NCBI GenBank assembly: GCA_021029095.1 | Contig: JAJOHG010000004.1 | Coordinates: 1 to 64,000 of the forward strand | Direction of reading: 5' to 3' | Origin: Phellopilus nigrolimitatus | Taxonomy: Eukaryota > Basidiomycota > Agaricomycetes > Hymenochaetales > Hymenochaetaceae | DNA length: 64,000 bases | Notes under the pieces: model-generated | What the model was told of the DNA's origin: nothing | The model's input: the letters and a program-made list of their open reading frames with translations, nothing else | The model's database searches: none | Shown: positions 46,516-56,466 of the stretch, piece by piece | How the letters are laid out: the number at the start of each line of letters is the position of its first letter | Position numbering within the stretch: position 1 is the stretch's first letter | Program-made: the position numbers and the translations under genes

Positions 46516-47166
46516 CCACATTGTCAACCCGCGCCGATCTAAAAGATTGGATTTACCTTCTTTTGCAATGCATTGTGTGTCAGCAGTGCACAATAATTTC
46601 TCTCGCAAGCTTGATAAACAGAAAACCCGACTTGAAGCAAACAAACAGATGGCATAGGTATCCTACACATATCGACTCGATAAGTTGAGGCAACGAAGTA
46701 AAATAAATAAATTTGAGGAAAAAAAATGAAGTAACTGGGTCCGGCCGTTTAGATGAAGAAACGAAACGACCTGGCAGCATTGACGTATTGTATGAATGAG
46801 AGGAAAGAGATAATTGTACTCACCTCACGATCTGAACAGCTCTCCATTTGTGGCAGTAGACAAAGATCAGTGCTGCTTGTTGCGTTGGGACCTGTCGGGA
46901 CCGGAAAAATTAGCTTTTTGTGAAAAATGCAATGCCCGTCCGGTCCAGCTCAAAGAGATGTATACGAACCATGGTTTTAAAGATCTGAGCTGCCGTGTGG
47001 GGTTCTCGCTTCACCAGTGCGGGGTCCTGGACGTACAGGTAGCGCCACCCCGATTTCTTCCTCCCTGTTTTGAGAAGGACGCAGCATCCGGTTTAGATAG
47101 TTGGAAACTGTCGGAGCCGGAGAAGTTAGTCTTTTTTGAAAAAATGTAAAGCCCAACCAATTCAGC
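46516..47166. other. Intergenic with a tandem duplication of the 3' end of family gene a
   Basis: Two similar segments about 214 bp apart, starting near 46892 (CTGTCGGGACCGGAAAAATTAG) and 47106, repeat the last exon and 3' flank of the gene at 47167-48085. On the minus strand they read GPRTGEARTP and DPRTIPGRSETETP. Confidence 0.5.
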
Positions 47167-48085
47167 TCAAATGTACGAACAAATTTTTTGGAAAGTTTGT
47201 CTGTAGATTGGGGTTTCCGTTTCACTTCTACCGGGAATAGTGCGGGGATCTGATGATATGGATGTCAGTTCCCCAATTTTTTTCCGGGTCTTGAGTAGGA
47301 GAGAAACACGTACCAAGTGCATTCCAGAATTGTCCATTGTCAAAGTCACTGTTCTCCGTCACCACCAAGTTTCCCAGTCCCAGTTTCTCCTTGGCCCACA
47401 ATATTATCCGAGCAGCATCATCGTCGAGAGGGAGTATAACACGGCCCCCGTTTTCTTGAGTAAGTAGGATTGTAGGATCTCGATCCGCAGTCGTTTTAAA
47501 TCCGATAAATTCGCGGTTAGGAAAGTTTGTGTCATAGTGGGTCTGAGCGACTCCCCCATCAATTTTATTGGGCAGTAGAGTCTTCAAATCCTTCTTTAGT
47601 CCCTCTTCAAGTGGGCATTTTGCGATGGCCGTAGCAAGTGACTCCACAAGTGCATTCATCTGTTGCCCATCACCGGAATTCACAGCACCGGATACGAGTG
47701 ACAGAATCGTGTTGCTATGAGCTCCGGGATGAGACTGCGCTATGATCCAGAGGAAGAGTAGCACAATCGCAGCCTTATTGCCAATGTGCGAGTAACCGGA
47801 TGCAAGTTTGAACCATTTTTTTAGCTCTTTATTCTTGCAATCGTCTCCATACTGATTCCGAATTGTAATCCATGGATCTTCGGGAAGATTCTTGGGCGGA
47901 ACAATGTTTTGGAAAATGATGTGCGCAGCCAAACGCTCTATGATAACACTCTGCAGCCTTTCCCGTTCCTCTCTCTGTTTCCTTCTCTGTTCCTTCCAAG
48001 TGTTGTAAACTGCAGGGGTCACATTCACGACTGCCGCCACCACGATCTTGATACTCGCCAAAATAGCACGTTCTACCCAAGTCAT
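47167..48085 (-). CDS. Unrecognised two-module family, copy a
   Basis: Exons 48085-47314 and 47249-47167 (phase-1 intron) give 284 aa. The start MTWVERAILASIKIVVAAVV is the first ATG; a longer TTG-initiated frame was not used. After a basic helix (WKEQRRKQREERERLQ), the family module follows: DPWITIRNQYGD, IVLLFLWIIAQSHPGAHSN, a spacer with KCPLEEGLKKDL, DPTILLTQENGGRVILPLDD and IILWAKEKLGLGNLV. It is closest to copy d at 60346. The second module found in copies b and c is missing, and the short last exon is duplicated downstream. Function unknown. A MITE sits 40 bp upstream of the start codon. Confidence 0.65.
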
Positions 48086-48125
48086 TGGTGTATCGACCTT
48101 GGCCAAGGATTCAGTTTCAGTAATA

Positions 48126-48403
48126 CAGGGGGATGTAGAAAGTCGTGGTGATCGACATTTGCTTCCAAATCAGGAAGTAGATTCACATCACCGTAGATAA
48201 CCGTTCAAACCCTCCATATCTACCTTCGATGCCCGGAATTTGACCTGATTCACAGAAAAAAAGTGTCCCGTTGACATTATACAGCCTTTCTTGCCTTAAT
48301 CCCGGGTTGCCTCAAAGAAAACAAAATAAATAGACAGGTCTGGGGAATATTTTCCTTTTTTGGATGTCCATGTCGATCACCACGACTTTCTACAATCCCC
48401 CTG
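48126..48403. mobile_element. MITE with 33-34 bp terminal inverted repeats and TA target duplication (Tc1/mariner-like)
   Basis: Left end 48126-48158 and right end 48370-48403 are inverted copies differing by one inserted base; both start CAGGGGGAT and continue through GTAGAAAGTCGTGGTGATCG. The dinucleotide TA flanks both sides (48124-48125 and 48404-48405). The 278-bp element has no coding frame for a transposase. TA duplication with CAG-type ends points to mobilisation by a Tc1/mariner-family transposase encoded elsewhere. Confidence 0.8.
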
Positions 48404-48779
48404 TATAAGTCAAGCCTTTCTGGCAAATTTTGAAGTGAACTTTTTGCTTTTTTGATGAGTTGTGCAAGTGTTATCCAAATACGGTAGCATGTTGGTTGGG
48501 AAAAGAACCCTGACGCGCTCAACCCGGACTTCGTCTCACTTTTGCGTGCTCAACTCGATTCTACTGTCCGGCTCGACGACATCCACTTGCGCATCCCGAC
48601 AGGTGCCCCTCTATTCGCCATCTCCAGGGCCGTTTCGCCCCTACAGTGCCCGCTCCTGCATTGTCACGGCCACACGAGTAGTCCAAGTCAAGCATGCCCT
48701 GAATCGCGCGGGGCTGGAGACCATAGACAAGACTGCGCGTCTTCGCGTCGAAGGGACAAAATCACAGGCATGGGCATGC
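48404..48779. other. Spacer before the citrate lyase pseudogene
   Basis: A plus-strand frame here (48542-48874) runs into the pseudogene, but its residues do not match the enzyme convincingly. It may be further decayed N-terminal sequence. Confidence 0.35.
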
Positions 48780-49987
48780 CGGCTGCGATCTTCGTGGCGA
48801 CGCCCTCGATTGCGGCGATGATCTATTCCTTTGGCTGCCGGTATCGAGGAGTACCGCGCGATCGACGCCGTTAAGTTGGGCAAGATCCGCAAGCCCATCG
48901 TTGGATGGGCTACTGGTACGTGCGCGAAGATGTTCGCAACAGAGGTGCAGTTCGTGCACGCGGGCTCGATGGCGGACTCACTTATGGAGACGGTGGACGT
49001 GAAGAACGCGGCGATGAAAGCCGCTGGCATTGTCGTGCCCGAGACGTTCGAGGGCCTGCCGGACGTGCTCCGCAAGACGTACGAGGTGCTCGTTACGAGC
49101 GGTGCAGCCCCGCCTCAAGCTAATGCGCGAACTGCCGGTCATTCCGATGGACTACGGATGGGCGCAGGAGCCCGGGCTCATCCACAAGCCTGCTGCGTTC
49201 ACGGTTGACCATGGCCCTGCTGTCTCTAGGTACGTCGTCTTCAGTTCATCTTTGTTATTTGTTATCTAAACGGCCTTACTCAGTGCCATGAACTCAATCG
49301 TCGCTATCGTGCGGGCAAGGACCTCATCTCTTCGCTCGCATCTGGTTTGCTCGCTATCGGCTCTTGCTTCGGTAGCGCTCTCGACGAAGCCGCCTCCATG
49401 TTCTCGAATTCGTGCGATACCGGCCTCACCCCGCGCGAGTCTGTCGATGAATCGCGTAAAGCGAACAAGCTTAGTACGTGTATAATCATTTTCTTTGTTT
49501 ACCATCTACTGAGAGATCTCTACAGTTAGCGGTATCGGGCGCAAGATCAAGAGCGTGAATAACCCTGATCTCCGTGTTGAGCTCGTAAAGGAGTCTGTGT
49601 TGAAGCATTTCCCCAGCCACTCGCTGCTCGACTACGCGCTCGCCATCGAGAAGGTCACCAAGGCGAAGAAGGACACTCATCCTTTATGTTGAGGGATGCA
49701 TCGCCGTTTGTTTTGTCGACCTACTTCGTGACAGCAGAGCCTTCACACCAGAGGAGGCTGATGAATACATCAAAGTTCGTGTTTTCCTCATTTATTCTTT
49801 CATCTAATTTTGACGAAATCTCCTATAGATTGGCACGCTGAATGGTCTGCTCGTCCTCGGACGCAGCATCGACTTCATCGGGTTTGACCAGAATCGGTTC
49901 CATGCCCCAATGTACCGCCATCCCGCCGACATCTTCATCAACATGGCTGATCTCGCTCAGCCGCGCGTTTCGGTTAAGCTGACATAA
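48780..49987 (+). pseudogene. ATP-citrate lyase pseudogene (acl), internally deleted and frameshifted
   Basis: Pieces of the enzyme occur in order: TPSIAAMIYSFGCR, a deletion of roughly 190 residues, then EEYRAIDAVKLGKIRKPIVG, WATGTCAKMFATEVQF, VPETFEGLPDVL, MDYGWAQEPGLIHKPAAF, a second deletion directly to VDHGPAVS, then [74 protein letters not shown] and IGTLNGLLVLGRSIDFIGF. At least two single-base frameshifts (near 49314 and 49675) and the two large deletions, which remove catalytic parts, rule out function. Three former introns (near 49231, 49481 and 49777) are still visible, so this arose from a genomic copy, not by retroposition. Confidence 0.88.
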
Positions 49988-50690
49988 ATGCGCGCGACCA
50001 TGGGTCTACGCAGAACGGCGGCGTTCCGGCCTGACCGTCGGGTACGCTTGACGATGGGCAGCAGCGACGACGGCCTGGGCACCAGCTTGCGCTTGACAGC
50101 CAGCCGCCGCCGCCGCCGCACCCGAGCGACAACATCTTGCACTCCTCGCAGGATGCGACGGACGCGCTCATCGCTGCATACACTGCACAGCAGCCGCGGC
50201 ACAATGGCATACGCCAGGCGCATACGCAGCTGCACCAGCACTTCGCCGCCATAAACGCCGTGTGTGTGTGTGTGTGTGGGGGGGGGGGGGGGAGGGGGGG
50301 GGGGGGGGGGAGGGCAGACGAAAGCCCTTCTGACCAGAAAGCAGCCGCAGGCGGGACGCTGTTGAGCTCACAGGAGGCGAGCACGGCGTTCGAAAGGGTT
50401 CTGCGCTTCCTGAAGACGCAGCGGTCGGACTTCCTGACGCAGCACGAGCACAACATCCTCACGAACATCAAGCACACTCTTCTCCGCGGAGTCTGCCGCT
50501 GCGAACGCGGATACGGCTGCTGCTGCCGCCGCCGTTGTGACAATCGCTGTGCCTGCTTCGGTCTTTACGAACGAGAACGAGGATGGCAGAGGGGGCGCGC
50601 AGGCGGGTGCCTCGACGGTTTCAGTGTCTTCATCTCCGACCAGGGCGACAGCGACCTCCTCACCATTGCTGAGGGAAGCGACACATGAGC
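49988..50690 (+). pseudogene. Unidentified gene fragment, GC-rich, split by a poly-G tract
   Basis: The plus frame around 50120-50480 reads protein-like on both sides of a TG/G tract (HPSDNILHSSQDATDALIAA, then SSQEASTAFERVLRFLKTQR and HNILTNIKHTLL), suggesting a former coding region interrupted by a simple repeat. No start, no introns and no family recognised. Confidence 0.25.
50260..50314. repeat. (TG)n followed by a 30+ bp poly-G tract
   Basis: About nine TG units at 50260-50277, then G runs of 15, 17 and 3 separated by single A residues. The runs have the composition to form a G-quadruplex and are prone to length errors in assembly. Confidence 0.9.
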
Positions 50691-51187
50691 ACGTGTTGTA
50701 TCCATGTTTATATGACTATGACTTGGCTATGCCGTATGTCTGTTCCTAATGCATGGGCTTTGTTCTCTGGGATACCATTCTGCCTAAACTGTAAAGGTGT
50801 TGGCGTCTGTGCATCCGTACGACCGTCGCAGCAAGTGCGTCACGCGTATATGTTTGCCGCACTCCTACGTGCGACCGCCCACTCTTGCAGGTGCGGTCCA
50901 TACCTTTGGCGTCGGCTCGCTCCCCGTACTTTCGCGAGCGCCGCCTTTCTCCCAGGGCTTCACCACTGCTATCAGTCACGCGCAGGCTCGAATTTATGCC
51001 GCAAACCGCAATGGGGCACGGATCAACCCGTGCTATGCCCTAAACTGATGTGTGTTTTCCAAACCTGTATATACAAGCGCGCCTATATGCAATAATTTCT
51101 CAACACATGTATCGTGGCAACTCGCCCTGGTATTAACTAAGCCTACAGAACGGGCCGAAAGAAAATAAAAATTCGATGCTCGCTATA
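50691..51187. other. Intergenic, nothing recognised
   Basis: No coding pattern. The last 40 bp begin the segment repeated at 54545. Confidence 0.35.
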
Positions 51188-51990
51188 TCAGGCAAACATC
51201 CCGGACGTTCCGAACAGAAGCTTCAGGAGTGGATTGGGGGTACTGCTTAGCGTCACGGCGATGCTCAAAACCGTTGCCGTGCTCGCTGAACCAGAGGGCG
51301 TAATCGTTGAGTGAGAGATTTACGACGAGCCACTTGCACTCGGACTTGCCGATGCCAAACTAATGTCGCTATTACTAGATCGTAAATGCTATCCAGCAGA
51401 TCCAAAACGCAAATAAAAGGCATGATTTGCACATTTTCCAAAGAGACTTTATTGATGAGATGCAATTGCTCTCGTGTGCTGCTGCTGGCACTGTCAAAGG
51501 GAAATCCCTGTGCTACGTATATAATAGGAAGCTTAAGAAATATGAATATTCGCGCATGGTGTACAACACGCGTGATCATCAATTCGCTGCTTGCAACCAC
51601 AACCGGTTTCTGGGGCATCCTCGGATCAGGAAACCACAGCAACTCTCTGACCATCTTCGTTATTGTCAGGCCCCTTGTGGTAGGGATGATTGTGAGTAAC
51701 TGGAATGTTCTTTTCACATGCTCAATCTTGCTAATGGCAATGCAAGTCGAATCGTGCGATGACTGCTTCTTCCTGGCCATTGAACAACACTGTGAGCTCA
51801 ATCGTATTCCATACTCATCAAGTTATTGATTTACTTCGATGCTTTTATCTATCTCAGACTTGAATGACCATCCGAGGCGTAATACTAATACCGAGGATGT
51901 CATCGGTCATCCAGAAGACAGTAGACACAAACAACGCGAACACGTCCTGTCAAGCGTCACATGTTCTTACGTGTCTTGTCAATGATCATT
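51150..51990. repeat. Direct repeat, long copy (partner 54545-54890)
   Basis: Both ends match 54545-54890 in direct orientation (AAATAAAAAT...CATCCCGGACG at the left; CATCCAGAAGACAGTAG, CACAAACAACGCGAACACGT and CGTCACATGTTCTTACGTGT at the right), but the middle about 470 bp is absent from the partner. Confidence 0.7.
51188..51357 (-). pseudogene. Inverted 3' fragment of the mucin-like GPI protein gene
   Basis: The minus strand from 51357 to the TGA at 51190-51188 matches the stalk and GPI-tail part of the gene at 55261 (55812-56010): shared GGCAAGTCCGAGT, CTCGTCG, CGCCCTCTGGTTCAGCGAGC and ACGGCGA/CCGTTTTGAGCA blocks. One or more base changes break the frame (a TAA near 51330). The rest of the gene is absent here. 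A shorter, more decayed inverted copy lies at about 54560-54660. Confidence 0.7.
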
Positions 51991-52419
51991 GACAAGACAC
52001 GCCGTTAAGAATAGATGTCATAAGCGGGTGGCAACGCGTTTCCTATTTTGTTTTGTCTCATCTTATGTGATCGCAAAGTGGCTGACTATTTACAATTTTT
52101 GTGTCTATATGCACACCTCAGTCTTGTACCGTCTCGACTGCGGTGAGCTTATTCTGTCTACCGTAATTTTAATTCTGTGGAATGAAATCCGTCAAGTAAC
52201 TCACTCAAAGGACTTACCACGCAGTAAGGATTGCAGATCCGGCTCAGAAAAAATGTCATCTGAGCTACCTCATATTGGCTGACCACTTTTGTCACTCGAT
52301 CGACCGTTCAAAACTTCCGCCCAAGACTTTGCACTTTCAGTGTGCTTGAGCATTAAATATATTTTGACGCAGTAATGATCTTGCTCCACTTCTCTTCATG
52401 CAAAGGCTGACTAGATATT
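51358..52419. other. Intergenic with a possible membrane-protein remnant
   Basis: A plus frame of 147 codons (51386-51829) is rich in hydrophobic segments (IRAWCTTRVIINSLLATTTG, LTIFVIVRPLVVGMIVSNWN, LFTCSILLMAMQ) as in the last helices of DUF6533/DUF6534-type proteins, but the overlapping minus frame is even longer (178 codons) and no splice chain was found. The rest up to 52419 should be promoter for family copy b. Confidence 0.3.
51970..52001. repeat. Perfect 32-bp palindrome
   Basis: A spacer-less inverted repeat centred on TGATCA between 51985 and 51986 (each half CGTGTCTTGTCAATGA). It lies at the right edge of the 51150-51990 repeat; the partner copy at 54890 has only the left half. 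Confidence 0.9.
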
Positions 52420-54175
52420 ATGGGATTCGCAGTCACCAATCAAACCCAAGAAAATATGCCGTTGTTCCGCACTCCATCGCAGTCAGTGAAGCAGAAAGTC
52501 GAAGAAATCGATTGGGTAAATCTTTGCCAGACACTTGCAAAACACAAGTTCTTGGACAACGTGCATCCGCCGGATGTCCCTGGTTCAATTACAATGTGGG
52601 AGCACATCGACCATTATTGAGGAAGTGGTGACCGGCTAGAATCTTGTTTTCGGAGTGCTGCTTGTCTCGGGGACACCGGCAAGAAGGCCTCCGTCACTAT
52701 GCTCTTCCTATGGATCATCACACAGCAATATTCTCCGCATATTACCCTCCACTCGGTTTACTCCCTCGTCAGTTTAGCGATTTTCCCTTTGAAAGACAAG
52801 CAGGGAGTTCGGAAGTTCAAATCCACTGTCAAAACACTATCAAAATTATTTTTAGAATGCCCTTTACTGGGGTATATAAACGGCGCATTGGCACTAAACG
52901 ATCTTCCCAACGAATCTCAAACCGACTACAACGGCCTCCCGAGCAAGTTCCGCGACCATTTTCAAGTCGAACCCTACGTTCATCTTGCAACCGAAGGGGA
53001 CGGTTTGTCTCCTTCAACCTTGCTCGTCAGACAAACCAAAGTAATAATCCCACGCAACGTTCGTTTTGAGGAATTAATTATATGGGCGATGGATAAGCTC
53101 GGCCTGGGACGCTTGGTGACGCAGGGTGACAACCTGGGACACTTGGAAGGCGAATTGTGGGTTGCTTTTATGCGTACGTGCCTCGCATTCTTCTATCTTG
53201 TAGATTATGCTTAGCTCAGCCGTACGGTAAATTATAGCACAACGACAGCAGCCCGTCGGCGGCCTTTCAAGGGGAGCAGAAAATGCTGAGCCTTCTACAC
53301 TGACTAGCGGGCGTAAGCAAGCATTTCCATACCTGAATCTATGTTGCCTTTTCTAAGATCTCTACAATAGCTAGCTCGACAACTAGGAGAATAAGCCGAC
53401 GCGTGAAAGTTACTGCAAACAAAATGCACATGTTTTTCCTCAGTGAAAAGAACTGGAGAATCTCGAAAAACACATGGAAATACCTTGTTGATATTTTCGC
53501 ATCTGTTCACTCATCTCACCTCTTCGCTAGCCTGGGCGACCGTCGCATAAATTTGCCCGATAGCATTCTCTCGACTTTCAAATCTCCAGCTCTCGAACCC
53601 GGAAATCTGAACCAGGAGGATTATGAAAAAGCAATTTCCAGGTCCGAGGTCATGCTATACGTCCTTTGGATCGTTGGGCATCATATATCGCACTACAAAG
53701 TCATTACCCTCGTATCATCTATCACCGAAGACGCCATCAGATCATCACCGTCTTTTACCAATACCGACAAACTTATCCAAGATTTGTGGTCAGCTAGATC
53801 TGCCATCAAGGAGATCGCTCGCACTATCAAGGGTTTACCTGACCCTTCGCAGCTAGGCGATAGCGACCGGTCCTCATTCTCCTCACCTGAGCTCGACGAG
53901 GTTTTACCTCTGCATGATCGTGTACAATCACGGGCGGGGAGTTCTTTGGTGTATAGAGTCGATGTGAAGACGAGTCCGTCTTGTTTGCTTCGTCCCCACG
54001 AGAAAGCTCTCGTTCCGAAGACTAGGCTTACGAAGTGCGTGATGGAACGATTGCGTAAGGATTTCGGCGAGGACTTCTTTACTTCACAAGAGACTCGGCC
54101 GACCGAAGGTATCGTGCATTTCTTCCTGGAGTTTTCATTCATCGCTTAACGAGACCGACATTTTATCCAGGGTAA
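52420..54175 (+). pseudogene. Unrecognised two-module family, copy b, with in-frame stop
   Basis: Exons 52420-53173, 53238-53312, 53371-54108 and 54171-54175, all joined by phase-1 introns, form a 524-codon frame parallel to copy c. The first module contains LCQTLAKHKFLDNVHPPDVP, VTMLFLWIITQQ, ECPL, PSTLLVRQTKVIIPRNVR and LIIWAMDKLGLGRLV; the second contains TWKYLVDIFASVHSSHLF, VMLYVLWIVGHHIS, DVKTSPSCLLRPHEKALVPK and DFGEDFFTSQET. Codon 67 (52618-52620) is TGA where copy c has CAA (HIDYYQG against HIDHY*G). Apart from this stop the gene is remarkably well kept, so the inactivation is recent, or the base is an error. The 13-residue repeats of copy c are missing here. Confidence 0.65.
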
Positions 54176-55208
54176 ACCGGCTTGACTGGTGAAGTGCGGA
54201 TGGCCTTATGAGTTACGAGACGTCTATTGGTTTCCACTTGTTCCCATCAATCGACGAATATCCGAGTCGATAATTGTAGTACATATATATCTTCAGCCTT
54301 CCATTGCTTATCCGTCAAATGGTCTGTTTCCTTCCTTACTTTCTTGACATAATACAGTCACTTTTGATTCGGTTTTATCGGTATGGTAAATTTTTTGGCA
54401 TATCGCCTTAGATAAAATAAATATAATATGCTGAACGTGACTTTTACGTTTTATGTAGGGTGATATATGGACAAACACTTTTACATAATATATTTTCTCT
54501 TGTATCAGGACAACTCGACTTTCGTCCCAGCAGAGGCAAACTCACAAAACGGACAACAAGGAAATAAAAATCTAATTGCTATCTCAAACCAAAATCCCGG
54601 ACGCTCCAACCGGATGCATCGGAAGCGGGCTCGGTACTACTTAGCGTCACTGCGGTGCTAATGGCAATAAATATCAATACGAGTTGAATCGTAGGATGTC
54701 TATCTCTTACTGACCTTTTACCAGCACTAAGAGCTCATCAAGTTATAAATGAACATAGGAGCGAGCGATGCATCTATCTATCTCAGAGTGGAGGCGTGAT
54801 GCGAAGACGTCATCCAGAAAACAATAGCCACAAACAACGCGAACACGTCCTTTCAAGCGTCACATGTTCTTACGTGTCTTGTCATCGAGCCCTTTTCTTC
54901 AAAATCTCGACTTGCTGCGACGCTGACGCACGTTCTCTGCCATGTTTATCCACGACCATCTATGTCCGCCCTGTGACCGGTGCTCGGGCGATTCGTCTTC
55001 TAGCCGGATCTCCTAACCATACTTCGACTCTACGTCGCATTCGGAAATACAGGAAGATGCCCGTGCTGAAGACAATTATGGCTGCGAATCATTCTGATCG
55101 ACTCTATACTCTTGGAGCATCAGGTCCTAATCCGTAAGAGAGTGCTTCCGAGGCGTGTTTCGACCGCTTCGTTGCGTCTAGATTGGTGGCTTGATTGGTT
55201 CCCGGTGG
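54176..55208. other. Intergenic with shortened repeat copy 54545-54890
   Basis: 54545-54890 is the internally shortened direct copy of 51150-51990 and includes a decayed inverted remnant of the mucin-like gene's 3' end (minus, about 54660-54560). The rest is promoter of the gene at 55261. Confidence 0.45.
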
Positions 55209-55216
55209 TATAAAAG
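55209..55216 (+). promoter_or_regulatory. TATA box of the mucin-like gene
   Basis: A consensus TATAAAAG lies 45 bp upstream of ATG 55261. Confidence 0.6.
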
Positions 55217-55260
55217 ACGCCTCTTGTGTACCGGCCTCTTCGACCCACCCGTGAGCACGT

Positions 55261-56015
55261 ATGATGTTGCTCAAGCTCGTCTCGCTAGTGTCGCTGTTCG
55301 CTGCGGCCCTCGCTCCTGGTAAGACCTGTTTCATGGATTGAAGAAGCTTGTATCTAACCGCTCTTTAGTCGTCTGGGCTCAGGAGACTGCGACGCTATTC
55401 CCAGAAGGCTTCGGTCCGAGCGATAGCCTCAATGGTGTGATCGTCGGCACTGGAGGGCAGGTTGGAACGACCTACGTGCTCAGCGGCGTGGCGGCGAGTG
55501 GTGTTCCTTTCACAAGTGCGTCTTCCATCCTGTTCGAACAGTAGTAACCACACTGACTCTCTGACTCCCTTTGTGCAGTAACACTGGCAGAAGACGCGAG
55601 CAACATCGCGGAGACAGTCGCAATCCCGACCCAGTCGCTCCAAATCGGCGTCGGGTGCATCGTCTCTGCGGGATCCGCGATCTGCCAGGAGGTCGATAGT
55701 GGTCCAAGCGCAACTACGACGATCGTAGGCACCACCGCGTTCTCTCCATTTGCAGTGCCGGTATCGACTGGAAGTGTCGCTGTGAGCTCAGGCTCTAGCT
55801 CCAGCGGCACTACTTCGGCATCGGCAAGTCCGAGTAGCTCGTCGGCAATCTCTCAATCGACGATCACGCCCTCTGGTTCAGCGAGCACGGCGACCGTTTT
55901 GAGCACTGCAGTGGCGCCAAGCAGTACCCAGTCTGCTTCTGGTGCTTCCAAAGTTTCATTGGCTGGATTGACGTTGTTGGTTTTCCTGGTTGGAACGTCC
56001 TGGATATTGGTTTAA
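55261..56015 (+). CDS. Secreted, probably GPI-anchored, mucin-like protein, paralog of 8761-9499
   Basis: Exons 55261-55318, 55369-55515 and 55579-56015 give 213 aa. The signal peptide reads MMLLKLVSLVSLFAAALAPV, cleaved probably after VVWAQ. The globular part (FPEGFGPSDSLNGVIVGTGG, TTYVLSG, ITLAEDASNIAET, with Cys in VGCIVSAGSAICQ) aligns with the other copy; a Ser/Thr-rich stalk and a hydrophobic tail (VSLAGLTLLVFLVGTSWILV) follow. Exon 2 has 147 nt in both genes. A second in-frame ATG at 55264 is possible. The intact gene lies between family copies b and c and has two inverted fragments of its own 3' end on its left. Confidence 0.78.
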
Positions 56016-56466
56016 TGTAGCGGACATTGTGGTTGTTTTGTTTTTTGTTTTGTTTACTTACTTTCTATTCTGTAGCTCTGGACTTTCCTGGAACAAGAGT
56101 CGGGTTGTCATGGTTCGTTTACTTTGAGAAAATTATGTAAATCCGACTGCAGCAAGATCGGGGAACAAGTCCGATTTCCAATTGCGAAAAAAAGCGATGT
56201 TCGACAGATCTATTTATCTTCGGCGAGATACCACCACACTAATCAAACCAAAGCAAACGTGAAAGTATTATACCAAGAAACCAAAAAGTAATAGGCCATT
56301 TCGCTATAAGGGACTGAAAACTGGTGATACGCATTATAAAGGCTCACCAGGTGGAAAATTCTGGACTCGAAATATACGCACATTTTACACGGATAACTTA
56401 TATGAATGAGAGGAAACCCAGTGGACGTCCCATAGCTCAAAAAGCGTCGAACATCAGTCGATCCTG
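56016..56466. other. Intergenic, convergent 3' flanks
   Basis: T-rich 3' flank of the mucin-like gene meeting the 3' flank of family copy c. No gene seen. Confidence 0.4.

Noticed and set aside
51265..51801. 178-codon minus-strand frame as a gene
   Set aside because: Partly overlaps the inverted mucin-gene fragment and the direct repeat, and the opposite strand has an equally open membrane-like frame.
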